DNA from: JAPUDQ01 sp049644865
GTDB lineage: Bacteria; Patescibacteriota; Saccharimonadia; Saccharimonadales; Saccharimonadaceae
Direction: 5' to 3'
DNA: 33,300 bases
Assembly (NCBI GenBank): GCA_049644865.1
Contig: JBARSV010000023.1
Location: forward strand, 1 to 33,300
Part shown: positions 1 through 6,422 of the stretch, in pieces
Numbering within the stretch: position 1 is the first letter of the stretch
Layout of the letters: each line of letters starts with the position of its first letter
Notes under the pieces: model-generated
Database searches by the model: none
What the model was told of the DNA's origin: nothing
What the model saw: only the letters and a program-made list of their open reading frames with translations
Made by a program: the position numbers and the translations under genes

Positions 1-2
1 GC

Positions 3-116
3 AAGCAGACAATCCGTCGTCGCCACCCCAAGAAGCAGACTTCCTGGCTGCGCAGAGGCTATGAGCAATTACAGCAAGCCACAGGTCCGATGATGTGGGG
101 TGAAGGTTGGAAGTGA
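3..116 (+). CDS. C-terminal fragment of an unidentified protein (partial at the left edge)
   Basis: The third frame is open from the window edge to a TGA at 114-116, giving about 37 residues rich in Arg, Lys and Trp and ending in GPMMWGEGWK. The other two forward frames also stay open for 20-30 codons, so openness alone is weak evidence. I prefer this frame because its basic, Trp-containing composition looks protein-like and it stops just before the promoter of the next gene. The family is not recognised. Confidence 0.35.
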   Translation, partial: KQTIRRRHPKKQTSWLRRGYEQLQQATGPMMWGEGWK

Positions 117-137
117 GGGTGGTTCAGGGGGTAGCAA

Positions 138-166
138 TTGTAATAATTTATATATTATGCTATAAT
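138..166 (+). promoter_or_regulatory. Sigma70-type promoter of the peptide-ligase operon
   Basis: TTGTAA at 138-143 and a consensus TATAAT at 161-166 are separated by 17 bp. The ATG at 175 begins only 8 nt after the -10 box, so the transcript should start at or within a few bases of the start codon. No Shine-Dalgarno sequence could fit in that space. Confidence 0.7.
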
Positions 167-174
167 ATATGTAG

Positions 175-1782
175 ATGGCTATCGTATCCTGTGAACGCTC
201 CCCAGCATACTCCTCGGCGGAGTTTTTCGGTGATTTCAATGAAGGACTACGCCCCACTATGACCCCTGCACTAGCAATCCAGACCTATGAGAGTTTTGAG
301 AGCGATAAGACTAAACGAGAAGCAGCTGAAGCGTTGTTGATTGCGGGTGAAGTTGATGATATTGCGTATGAATACACGAAGCTGTTTGATGAACAGGGCC
401 GCCCTGTGTCATATGAAAATGAAAAGAAATCGCTTGAAGACATGATGACTCGGCTACGCGATCCGCAGGAACAATGTGATGACGAGGTTGCGGCGGCAAC
501 GTTCATGACGGTACTATTTCGTTACAAGGAGATAGAATTTCTCGAAACAGTTCAACAATTAAATCGTTGCGATATCTCTAACGAAGAACAGATATTTTTT
601 ATGGAAAAATATCGCCGACTCAATGAGCAATTATATGGTGCGCCTGATCCTGATATATATGATATGCTCCGCGGTGAAGTTTGGTCAGCAATCGATAGTC
701 ATGTGGACTCGAGTGATACCGTAGTCATGCAGATAAAATCTGAGCTTGAAAATGGCTTTAGCGCCCGAGGTCGTGATATGGCAGGTTTGGAACGAGGTCA
801 TAAAGGTATAGTGCGCTTGACTCCCGAAGCGGCGCAGTGGATCAGGGAAATTATCTATGAAGAATATGGCGCGTATTTTGATCTCGCGAAGAATTATTGG
901 GAAAAGGTCGTTGTGCCACGCGCGGAGTGGCAGGGCGTAGAACCAGAGTTCACCGGCGAAGAACTGGTTGATTTGTTTGAGCTAGCCTTGCAACTACTTG
1001 ACCCAGAAGGTACGTCAGGCATCACTATTCGCACAAAGCCAAATAACTCAAATCTGAGCTGGAATACGCCGACGATGTCTGTCGATGTCGGCATGGCTTC
1101 GCGAGCAACGCCAGTCGATAGCGCCGAAAAAGCATTCGGTAAGCTACTCCATGAGTTACTCGGTCATGGCCGTAGAACCAGCGCGGGCGCGATATCGCAT
1201 TTGCCTGTAACGGGGTTCGGTGTATTTAGCAAGTTCTTGCCCGGTGGAAATCCAGACTATTTGACTGTAGAGGAAGGTATACTGACGCTCCTTGAATCAA
1301 TCGTCTGTGGTGAGATTGATTCTGGCGTAGCCTCCCAATGGAAGTCCGAAAATGTTCGTCATTATCTGGGCATTGCTATGGCAGAGCTTGATGCGCGAGA
1401 TACCGCTGAGCGCTATGAATTGACGTGGCGGTATAGTGTGCTTGTCGACCTCAAGCCTGGTCAAAACGTAACCGACAAAGCAATCCAAAAATCCAAATTG
1501 ACGGCTGCTCGCTCAAATGTACGCTATAAACGCAGCTTACCAGCCGATATGCCCGAAGGCTATGAATATCTCACATGGCACAAAGACTTGGCATATGCAC
1601 TAGGTCGTATAAAAGCTACACCACTTTTCCAGGACATCTATGAGCGGCGTGACAAAGAGAGTCTCCTCAACCTTTTCAAGACGCACACCGATCCTACGAA
1701 CCCGTATCAAAACCGCCTCGCTCGATTAGCGGGTTATCCAGTGACATATAGTAAATTACAGGTGATACCGGATGCGGCTTAG
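175..1782 (+). CDS. DUF1704 (MATCAP/QEGLA-type) metallopeptidase-like protein
   Basis: This 535-residue protein carries HELLGH at residues 326-331, an HExxxH zinc site, followed about 35 residues later by VEEG (365-368), which matches the position of the QEG motif of the DUF1704 family. Eukaryotic MATCAP members of this family are carboxypeptidases that remove C-terminal tyrosine from tubulin; bacterial members are often annotated 'flavohemoglobin expression-modulating QEGLA motif protein' and lack a known substrate. There is no signal peptide, so it is probably cytoplasmic. The gene starts 8 nt after a TATAAT box and overlaps the next gene by 11 nt, so it is the first gene of an operon with two ATP-grasp ligases and a retropepsin. 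A role in trimming peptide tails made by those ligases is inference. Family call is strong; substrate is unknown. Confidence 0.75.
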   Translation: MAIVSCERSPAYSSAEFFGDFNEGLRPTMTPALAIQTYESFESDKTKREAAEALLIAGEVDDIAYEYTKLFDEQGRPVSYENEKKSLEDMMTRLRDPQEQCDDEVAAATFMTVLFRYKEIEFLETVQQLNRCDISNEEQIFFMEKYRRLNEQLYGAPDPDIYDMLRGEVWSAIDSHVDSSDTVVMQIKSELENGFSARGRDMAGLERGHKGIVRLTPEAAQWIREIIYEEYGAYFDLAKNYWEKVVVPRAEWQGVEPEFTGEELVDLFELALQLLDPEGTSGITIRTKPNNSNLSWNTPTMSVDVGMASRATPVDSAEKAFGKLLHELLGHGRRTSAGAISHLPVTGFGVFSKFLPGGNPDYLTVEEGILTLLESIVCGEIDSGVASQWKSENVRHYLGIAMAELDARDTAERYELTWRYSVLVDLKPGQNVTDKAIQKSKLTAARSNVRYKRSLPADMPEGYEYLTWHKDLAYALGRIKATPLFQDIYERRDKESLLNLFKTHTDPTNPYQNRLARLAGYPVTYSKLQVIPDAA

Positions 1783-2758
1783 AATTACTGCGCAAGCAAT
1801 CTATGACGAGCTAACGGCGCGGGGGATGGATGTGCAGATTGTGCCGCTTCAGTCGACGCAAGCATTGATCTTTGATTACAAAGGTGCAATGCGAGTTATT
1901 ATCGGAGCAAATCCTGATATCGCGTCGGCGTCGGCTAGAACGACGGCTCAGGCTAAGGATATGACATATGCAATTGTAAAGCGAGACGGTATTACGACGA
2001 TTCCGGCAACACAGTCATATGCCGACAACAAGGCAGCAAAAAAATTTTTGCAGGCACACCGTCAGATCGTTATTAAGCCAGTCGATGGCGCTCACGGCAA
2101 CGGCGTAACAACAAATATCACACAATTCAGCCAGATCGGTGATGCAGTATCAGTTGCTTTGACTCATAGCAAAAGCAAGCAGGTAATTATGCAGCAGCAA
2201 ATATCTGGCATCGATCTGCGGGTACTTATCATCGATCGAGAATGTGTGGGTGTTGTGTGTCGTGAGCCAGCAAGTGTTGTCGGTAATGGCAGTGATACTG
2301 TTGCAGCGTTGATACAACAAGAAAATACACATAATCGTGATCGCGGTACAGAACCCTATACCAAAAAGATGAATAAAATCGAACTTGATGTAGTCAATCG
2401 GTATCTGAACTCAGAGCAATTATTGTCTGTTCCCGATCAAGGCGAAGTATTTCAAGTAGTCGGTACGGCAAATATCGGTACTGGTGGCAGGTCGTTAGAA
2501 TGCCGAGCCGATATTCCCCAGGTGATTATTGACCAGGCAATCGGGCTTACCACGACAATAGGCACATTTATCTGTGGTGTTGATTTTCTGTACGACAAAC
2601 AAAAGAATATATGGCACTTGCTTGAGATCAATACCTCACCTAGTTTTGGCCTACACATGATGCCGTCTGAAGGTGAAGCTATACCAGATTTGCCAAAAAT
2701 ATATGTCGACAAACTTTTAAAGAAGTATAATGAAGGTATATATGAATTCAAAGCTTGA
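1772..2758 (+). CDS. ATP-grasp amino acid ligase, cyanophycin synthetase/GshF-like
   Basis: The 328-residue protein is essentially one ATP-grasp domain. IVIKPVDGAHGNGV (residues 99-112) supplies the ATP-binding Lys102 and Gly-rich loop. GIDLRVLIIDRECVGVVCRE (146-165) is the central strand pair. NIGTGG (234-239) resembles the substrate loop of cyanophycin synthetases. Asp271, Glu285 and Asn287 (GVDF, LLEINTSP) are the metal ligands. Known relatives join an amino acid or peptide to a carboxylate through an acyl phosphate. The Mur-ligase half of true cyanophycin synthetase is missing, so it is unlikely to make cyanophycin by itself. The start lies inside the preceding gene with AGGTG about 9 nt upstream, and the end overlaps the next gene, which indicates coupled translation. 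It probably works on the same substrate as the RimK-like ligase downstream; that is inference. Confidence 0.8.
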   Translation: MRLRITAQAIYDELTARGMDVQIVPLQSTQALIFDYKGAMRVIIGANPDIASASARTTAQAKDMTYAIVKRDGITTIPATQSYADNKAAKKFLQAHRQIVIKPVDGAHGNGVTTNITQFSQIGDAVSVALTHSKSKQVIMQQQISGIDLRVLIIDRECVGVVCREPASVVGNGSDTVAALIQQENTHNRDRGTEPYTKKMNKIELDVVNRYLNSEQLLSVPDQGEVFQVVGTANIGTGGRSLECRADIPQVIIDQAIGLTTTIGTFICGVDFLYDKQKNIWHLLEINTSPSFGLHMMPSEGEAIPDLPKIYVDKLLKKYNEGIYEFKA

Positions 2759-3275
2759 TCTAACTACTATTGGACGCACGTCAAAAATTAATTTCTCCGT
2801 TGATGGGATAAAAAATGTCCCCGCAAAGATAGATACTGGTGCCGATTCTTCATCCGTTTGGGCATCTCACCTGCGCGTTGACGATGATAACCGTTTACAC
2901 TTTGTGTTATTCGATGAGGGATCACAATATTATACGGGTATCGAACATCATGCAAAATCGTTTACGGTACGATTGGTGCGAAGCTCCAACGGCACAACGC
3001 AAATAAGGTATGCGGTCGGCCTCGTTGTCATCCTGGGGGGCAAAAGAATTCGTGGGACATTTACACTTGCGGATCGCTCTAAAAACACGTATCCTGTGCT
3101 GGTAGGCTGTAAGTTACTCAACAAAAAATTTCTTGTTGACGTCAGTCGAGGGTATACACGTCCTGATGATCTAAAAATTAAAACAGGTTCGCTTAACCGT
3201 GAACTAAGTAAAAATCCTAAGGCATTTTTTGAAAAATACCACGCGGATAATCAACGAGGAGACGTACTACTATGA
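2742..3275 (+). CDS. rimB: RimB-like retropepsin (ATP-dependent zinc protease family, DUF785)
   Basis: A small aspartyl-protease-fold protein of 177 residues from this start. It has the active-site motif DTGADSSS (residues 31-38) and the family's second half, YPVLVGCKLLNKKFLVD, which matches the usual 'PVLIGRxFL..fxVD' pattern. The family was named a zinc protease but is related to retropepsins and is commonly found beside rimK. Known RimB trims the glutamate tail that RimK adds to ribosomal protein S6. Two in-frame ATGs exist at 2730 and 2742. I chose 2742 because GAAGG at 2732-2736 sits 5 nt upstream. The gene overlaps the ligase before it and the rimK start after it by 4 nt, so all are probably co-translated. 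The symbol is by family resemblance. Confidence 0.75.
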   Translation: MNSKLDLTTIGRTSKINFSVDGIKNVPAKIDTGADSSSVWASHLRVDDDNRLHFVLFDEGSQYYTGIEHHAKSFTVRLVRSSNGTTQIRYAVGLVVILGGKRIRGTFTLADRSKNTYPVLVGCKLLNKKFLVDVSRGYTRPDDLKIKTGSLNRELSKNPKAFFEKYHADNQRGDVLL

Positions 3276-4177
3276 GAATTGCTATCTTATCGAACGGTTC
3301 AGCAAATTACACCACAAAGCGACTCAAAGAAGTCGCAGTCAATCGTGGTCACGATATCAAAGTTATCAGCTACACCAAATGTTATGTCTCGGTTGAAAAA
3401 GACAACCCAGTTATACGTTACAAAGGTGAGACACTTGAGAAGTTTGATGCTATCATCCCGCGTATCGCCCAGAAATACACCAAATACGGTACGGCAATGG
3501 TGCGTCAGTTTGAAGCTCAAGGTAGTTTCACAACAGCAAGCTCGATTGCGATTAATCGCTCGCGCGACAAGTTACGTGCCTATCAGGTCTTGGCGAAGGC
3601 CGGTGTCGCCATACCAAAGACGGTGTTTGCACGCGAGACGGCAAGTTTTGAGGATGTGATCGAACTGGCCGGCGGTGCGCCGTTGATTATTAAGGTTGCC
3701 AGTGGCACGCATGGCAACGGTGTCGTGCTGGCGGAAACTGCTAAGGCCGCCAAAGCGGTGATGCAAGCATTTTATGTCGAGGGTGTAAACTTTCTGGTGC
3801 AGGAATTTGTCAAAGAATCAGCCGGAACTGACATACGTGCACTTGTGGTTGGTGGTCGAGTTGTGGCAGGTATTAAGCGCCAAAGTCTTGATGGTGATTT
3901 TCGTAGCAACACCCATCAAGGTGGCGAGGGTGTAGTCGTACAGTTGACAGACGACGAGAAGAAAACTGCTCTTAAGGCAGCGAAGGCGATGGGCCTGAGC
4001 ATGTGCGGTGTCGATATGATGCGGAGTGATCGTGGCCCACTCGTGCTTGAGGTCAACTCATCAGCCAGTATCAAGACCCCGGAGCTCATCACAGGACGGG
4101 ACGTCGCGACTAAAATTATTGAATACGTAGAGATGAACGCTGGTCGTCGTCACAAAAAAGACAAAATTGGGGCATAA
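3272..4177 (+). CDS. rimK: RimK-type alpha-L-glutamate ligase
   Basis: Length (301 residues) and pattern follow E. coli RimK throughout: an N-terminal domain with FDAIIPRI, then the ATP-grasp domain with NRSRDKLRAYQVLAKAG (95-111), GGAPLIIKVASGTHGNGVVL (134-153, ATP Lys141), TDIRALVVGG, GDFRSNTHQGG and the metal site GVDMM...LVLEVNSS (Asp248, Glu260, Asn262). RimK adds glutamates to the C-terminus of ribosomal protein S6 and can make poly-alpha-glutamate. The C-terminal tail, RRHKKDKIGA, is more basic than usual. GAGGAG about 11 nt upstream and the 4-nt overlap with the retropepsin gene support the start. Here the target may be S6 or another protein, since rpsF is not in the window. Confidence 0.9.
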   Translation: MRIAILSNGSANYTTKRLKEVAVNRGHDIKVISYTKCYVSVEKDNPVIRYKGETLEKFDAIIPRIAQKYTKYGTAMVRQFEAQGSFTTASSIAINRSRDKLRAYQVLAKAGVAIPKTVFARETASFEDVIELAGGAPLIIKVASGTHGNGVVLAETAKAAKAVMQAFYVEGVNFLVQEFVKESAGTDIRALVVGGRVVAGIKRQSLDGDFRSNTHQGGEGVVVQLTDDEKKTALKAAKAMGLSMCGVDMMRSDRGPLVLEVNSSASIKTPELITGRDVATKIIEYVEMNAGRRHKKDKIGA

Positions 4178-4198
4178 TCTCCGTACCTGACGCCATGG

Positions 4199-4204
4199 TA
4201 TGAT
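4199..4204 (+). promoter_or_regulatory. -10 box (TATGAT) of the membrane protein gene at 4211
   Basis: TATGAT lies 6 nt before the ATG at 4211, the spacing seen repeatedly in this window for probable leaderless genes. No convincing -35 box is present. Confidence 0.45.
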
Positions 4205-4210
4205 AGTACT

Positions 4211-4702
4211 ATGGTACTTGTGGTTATATCTGTCATTACTATTGTCTTATTTTCGATTGCGTACATCACACGGCGTCGATTTGGCGTATTGGGGCTATCA
4301 TTGGCGGCCGGGGCTGTCTTGGCGCAGTATGCCAGTGGGTATGTTGGCGACCTGCTGAAAGCATATGACATATCAATTCCGGGCATGTCATACAACGTGT
4401 TTGCAAGCGTACTCTTAATCATGATACCGCCGCTGGTACTGCTGGCTGGCGGTCCGACGTATCACGACAAAAGAGCAGCAGTTTTAGGGGCGACGGGGTT
4501 TGCGATGCTAGGCTTATTTTTTGTATTGGCACCATTATCGAGTGTCTTGCCAACGGATAATCCACTCGTGCGTGATGCCTTGATCGTAATGTCGCGATTG
4601 CAAAACTTCGTCATCATTGCCGCTCTTGTCTTCGCGCTTATCGACACCTTCATGATCCATGGCACTATCGGACGACGGTATCACAAAGATAAGAAGCGCT
4701 AA
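4211..4702 (+). CDS. Small integral membrane protein, unknown function
   Basis: The 163-residue protein has four or five hydrophobic segments (about residues 2-19, 24-42, 60-80, 90-112 and 130-150) and short charged ends: RRR after the first segment and YHKDKKR at the C-terminus. The layout recalls small CvpA-like proteins, but no diagnostic motif is visible, so I do not assign it. It starts 6 nt after a TATGAT box and lacks a Shine-Dalgarno sequence. It follows rimK by 33 nt on the same strand and may be read both from that operon and from its own promoter. A strong hairpin terminator follows 15 nt after the stop. Confidence 0.6.
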   Translation: MVLVVISVITIVLFSIAYITRRRFGVLGLSLAAGAVLAQYASGYVGDLLKAYDISIPGMSYNVFASVLLIMIPPLVLLAGGPTYHDKRAAVLGATGFAMLGLFFVLAPLSSVLPTDNPLVRDALIVMSRLQNFVIIAALVFALIDTFMIHGTIGRRYHKDKKR

Positions 4703-4717
4703 GATCATTTGCCGCAG

Positions 4718-4762
4718 CCACGAAAAAAGTCTCATCCTATTCGGACAAGACTTTTTTCGTGG
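4718..4762. terminator. Bidirectional intrinsic terminator, 15-bp perfect stem
   Basis: The arms CCACGAAAAAAGTCT (4718-4732) and its exact complement (4748-4762) surround a 15-nt loop, with A and T runs inside the stem so that it can act on both strands. It ends the membrane protein gene. It is also a near copy of the terminator at 4885-4930 that serves tRNA-Lys, and shows that terminator and tRNA 3' end were duplicated together. Confidence 0.75.
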
Positions 4763-4798
4763 AGGGTCCGATGGGGCTTGCCTCATCGCTTCGCTCGA

Positions 4799-4828
4799 CT
4801 CCTAAAGTGAAGCAGTTCACTTTAGGAG
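4799..4828. repeat. Perfect palindrome, 13-bp arms
   Basis: CTCCTAAAGTGAA is followed by 4 nt and its exact reverse complement. It lies inside the broken tRNA-Lys copy, has no T-run after either arm and encodes nothing recognisable. Confidence 0.7.
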
Positions 4829-4840
4829 CAAGGGTGCCGG

Positions 4841-4859
4841 GGATTGCCACTGGCAATCC
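4841..4859. repeat. Palindrome of the TTGCCACTGGCAA family
   Basis: GGATTGCCA, a single C and TGGCAATCC give 9-bp arms. The core ATTGCCACTGGCAAT is identical to the palindrome at 31808-31826, 27 kb away beside tRNA-Pro. Confidence 0.75.
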
Positions 4860-4884
4860 CGTTCAAGCCCATTCGGAATCGCAG

Positions 4885-4930
4885 CCACGAAAAAAGTCCT
4901 ATCCAATTATGGACAGAACTTTGTTCGTGG
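4885..4930 (-). terminator. Intrinsic terminator of tRNA-Lys, sharing its encoded CCA
   Basis: Arms beginning CCACGAAAAAAGTCC (4885-4899) pair with 4912-4930 with one bulge and one mismatch. The outermost pairs include 4928-4930, the encoded CCA of the tRNA, so the terminator stem starts within the tRNA 3' end. Confidence 0.7.
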
Positions 4931-5004
4931 AGGGTCCGATGGGGCTTGAACCCATGACACCCTGCTTAAAAGGCAGGTGCTCTAACCGGCTGAGCTACGG
5001 ACCC
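4928..5004 (-). tRNA. tRNA-Lys(UUU)
   Basis: Read on the minus strand, the 7-bp acceptor stem is GGGTCCG/CGGACCC (4998-5004 with 4932-4938). The anticodon stem CCTGC/GCAGG encloses the loop CTTTTAA, anticodon UUU. The T stem ATGGG/CCCAT encloses TTCAAGC. CCA is encoded at 4930-4928. The discriminator base at 4931 is U, where bacterial tRNA-Lys normally has A. The gene is flanked by truncated copies of itself on both sides, and this is the only complete one. A possible -10 (TATGTT) lies about 13 nt upstream on the minus strand. Confidence 0.95.
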
Positions 5005-5134
5005 GGATTGTAAATGAAACATACAAGCTCATAATGTAATCGACATGTTGTGATGACCTCTCGGTTAGAGCACAGTGCTCGATTAATAACTTTGTCCAGA
5101 TGCTTTGCATCTGTTCGGGCTGAGCTACGGACCC
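5005..5134 (-). pseudogene. Tandem copy of the tRNA-Lys promoter and 5' end, interior lost
   Basis: The 5' end of the tRNA (acceptor 5' strand and D stem, GGGTCCGTAGCTCAG) recurs at 5134-5120 on the minus strand, 130 nt from the intact gene, with related upstream sequence. After CAGCCC the tRNA sequence is replaced by the palindrome CAGATGC-TTT-GCATCTG (5097-5113) and then GAGCAC-A-GTGCTC (5068-5080). The latter repeats the tRNA's own GAGCAC in both orientations and continues into an inverted CTAACCG. No anticodon or T arm remains. Confidence 0.7.
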
Positions 5135-5262
5135 GGATTGTGATGAAACGTACAGGCTCTATGCTATCGATACTGGGTGGTAACCTGTCGGTTAGAGCAC
5201 AGTGCTCGATATACTATTTTGTCCAGATGCCAAGGCATCTGTCCGGGCTGAGCTACGGACCC
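5135..5262 (-). pseudogene. Second tandem copy of the tRNA-Lys 5' end with palindromes
   Basis: A 128-nt unit parallel to the one at 5005-5134. The tRNA 5' end is at 5262-5248, followed by the palindrome CAGATGCC-AA-GGCATCTG (5224-5241) and GAGCAC-A-GTGCTC (5195-5207). The first palindrome differs from its twin in the loop and gains one C-G pair, so pairing is kept while sequence changes. Upstream of this copy the similarity ends, so it is the outermost unit. Confidence 0.7.
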
Positions 5263-5451
5263 GCGTCATAATCGATTGCGAGCGCTAGTTTTTGTATTGT
5301 GACACAAAAAGCTGCTTACTCTTCGTCGCTTATTCCTTTCAAATTAAAATTCATGCAAGCATGTAATTTTAATTCGGGCTAGCCGCATGAGCAACACTAG
5401 CCGCAATAATATAGCATTTTATATCTGTTAATGTCAATGACCGAGAGTAAT
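5263..5451. other. Non-coding stretch with three hairpins
   Basis: No gene is visible here. TTTTTGT and ACAAAAA pair across 5288-5311. An A/T-rich hairpin at 5342-5374 has arms AATTAAAATTCATGC and GCATGTAATTTTAATT, with one unpaired T. GGCTAG and CTAGCC at 5377-5402 form a third. Any of them could stop transcription of the minus-strand esterase (stop at 5452) or serve the tRNA copies. Confidence 0.5.
5342..5374. repeat. A/T-rich hairpin with 15-bp arms
   Basis: Ten A/T pairs and five CATGC/GCATG pairs with a 2-nt loop and one bulged T. It lacks the G/C-rich base of a standard terminator, and no matching copy was found in the window. Confidence 0.6.
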
Positions 5452-6333
5452 CTAACGCGTTCGATGCATAGCAATGAAATTTCTGATGATTGGAAAAACT
5501 CTCGATCTACCACTGATAAAGTTTGGGCTACTCATAAAGCCATGCCAAACACCACGAATTTCTTCGTATTGGCAAGCTTTGCCGAGATTACGCATTTGGG
5601 CATAAAAATCACGAGCTTCGTCACGCAGCACATCGTACTCGGCTGTAATGATGAGGGTGGGAGGCAACATGTCGACAGTATGCGGTGTCAATGGTGTGAT
5701 CAGCTCGCCTTTCAGGTATTGTTTCCAGAATGCACGTATGTTGGATAGTGTCAAAAAGTGCCGTGTTGCAAATTGTTTCATCGATGCAGTATCGGCCTCA
5801 GGATCGATTGATGGGTAGATGAGCACGAGTGAGCTAATCGGTGTGTTGGCGCGGAGAGCGGTATGGAGGGCTATGAATCCGCCAGCGCTGTCACCTGCCA
5901 AGGTAATTTCACGGGGGTTAAAGTCATATTTTTTAGCAAGATCAGGTAACACTTCGATGACACGAAGGGCCTCGAGTATTGGTGTCGGATGAGTATGCTC
6001 AGGCGCGAGGCTGTAACCGACTGAAATGATTGTCATCTGTGTTCGTTTGCATAATTGTCTTGCGAGTGTGTCGTGTGTTGCGATACTGCCGAGTGAAAAA
6101 CCGCCACCATGAAAAAATATCATAACTGGCTGGCTGGCGTCGTGATTGTGTTGGTAGATACGAATCGAGATTGAGTCGATAGTATCATCAACGACTCGGC
6201 GTATGCGCGTTTTGACACGCGTTGTTGTAATAGTTTCAAAATACTGACGAGCCTCACGGAGACTCATAGTAAGCATCTTGTTCATATGACGATTGAGAAA
6301 TGGAAGTGCAATCGACGCACGCACTGACTTCAT
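5452..6333 (-). CDS. Alpha/beta-hydrolase, HSL-family (family IV) esterase
   Basis: The 293-residue protein has the family IV signature. HGGG (residues 75-78) forms the oxyanion hole. GDSAGG (147-152) carries the nucleophile Ser149. Asp234 (AEYDVLRDEA) and His264 (GVWHGF) complete the triad. Relatives hydrolyse short-chain esters, and the natural substrate here cannot be told from sequence. No signal peptide or membrane segment is evident, so it is probably cytoplasmic. TAAGAT at 6345-6340 is 6 nt before the ATG, suggesting a leaderless mRNA. The gene is divergent from comEC and ends next to the tRNA-Lys repeat region. Confidence 0.85.
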   Translation of the reverse strand: MKSVRASIALPFLNRHMNKMLTMSLREARQYFETITTTRVKTRIRRVVDDTIDSISIRIYQHNHDASQPVMIFFHGGGFSLGSIATHDTLARQLCKRTQMTIISVGYSLAPEHTHPTPILEALRVIEVLPDLAKKYDFNPREITLAGDSAGGFIALHTALRANTPISSLVLIYPSIDPEADTASMKQFATRHFLTLSNIRAFWKQYLKGELITPLTPHTVDMLPPTLIITAEYDVLRDEARDFYAQMRNLGKACQYEEIRGVWHGFMSSPNFISGRSRVFPIIRNFIAMHRTR

Positions 6334-6339
6334 GGAACT

Positions 6340-6416
6340 ATCTTACAATATTCTGATTGTAATAAAAAGCACAACAATTTTACAGGGGTAGCGTTACGTA
6401 TTCGAAGTGTTATAGT
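6340..6416. promoter_or_regulatory. Divergent promoter region of esterase and comEC
   Basis: The 89-bp gap holds TAAGAT (minus, 6345-6340) for the esterase and TATAGT (plus, 6411-6416) for comEC. Each ends 6 nt before its start codon, with no Shine-Dalgarno sequence. The -35 regions are weak. Confidence 0.45.
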
Positions 6417-6422
6417 GGGCGT

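Larger units (their letters stand above)
4760..4877 (-). pseudogene. Broken tRNA-Lys copy: 3' end kept, interior replaced by palindromes
   Basis: On the minus strand 4760-4780 is identical to the last 21 nt of the intact tRNA-Lys (acceptor 3' arm, U at position 73, CCA, and part of the T arm). The rest of the tRNA is absent. Instead there is a 13-bp-stem palindrome at 4799-4828, a 9-bp-stem palindrome at 4841-4859, and at 4864-4877 the same T-arm/acceptor segment in the opposite orientation (CAAGCCC then TTCGGA). The copy therefore forms a long imperfect inverted repeat about 115 nt across. It cannot make a tRNA. Confidence 0.7.

Noticed and set aside
4714..5262. attL/attR traces of an integrated element at tRNA-Lys
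   Set aside because: Partial tRNA copies do recall attachment sites, but units are only about 130 nt, no integrase or cargo lies between, and palindromes fill the gaps.
4759..5271. Plus-strand open frames across the tRNA-Lys array
   Set aside because: They read through an intact tRNA and its broken copies in the wrong orientation; no ribosome-binding site or motif supports them.
5431..5748. 105-codon plus-strand frame opposite the esterase
   Set aside because: It is the complement of a clear family IV esterase with all catalytic residues, so it is a shadow frame.
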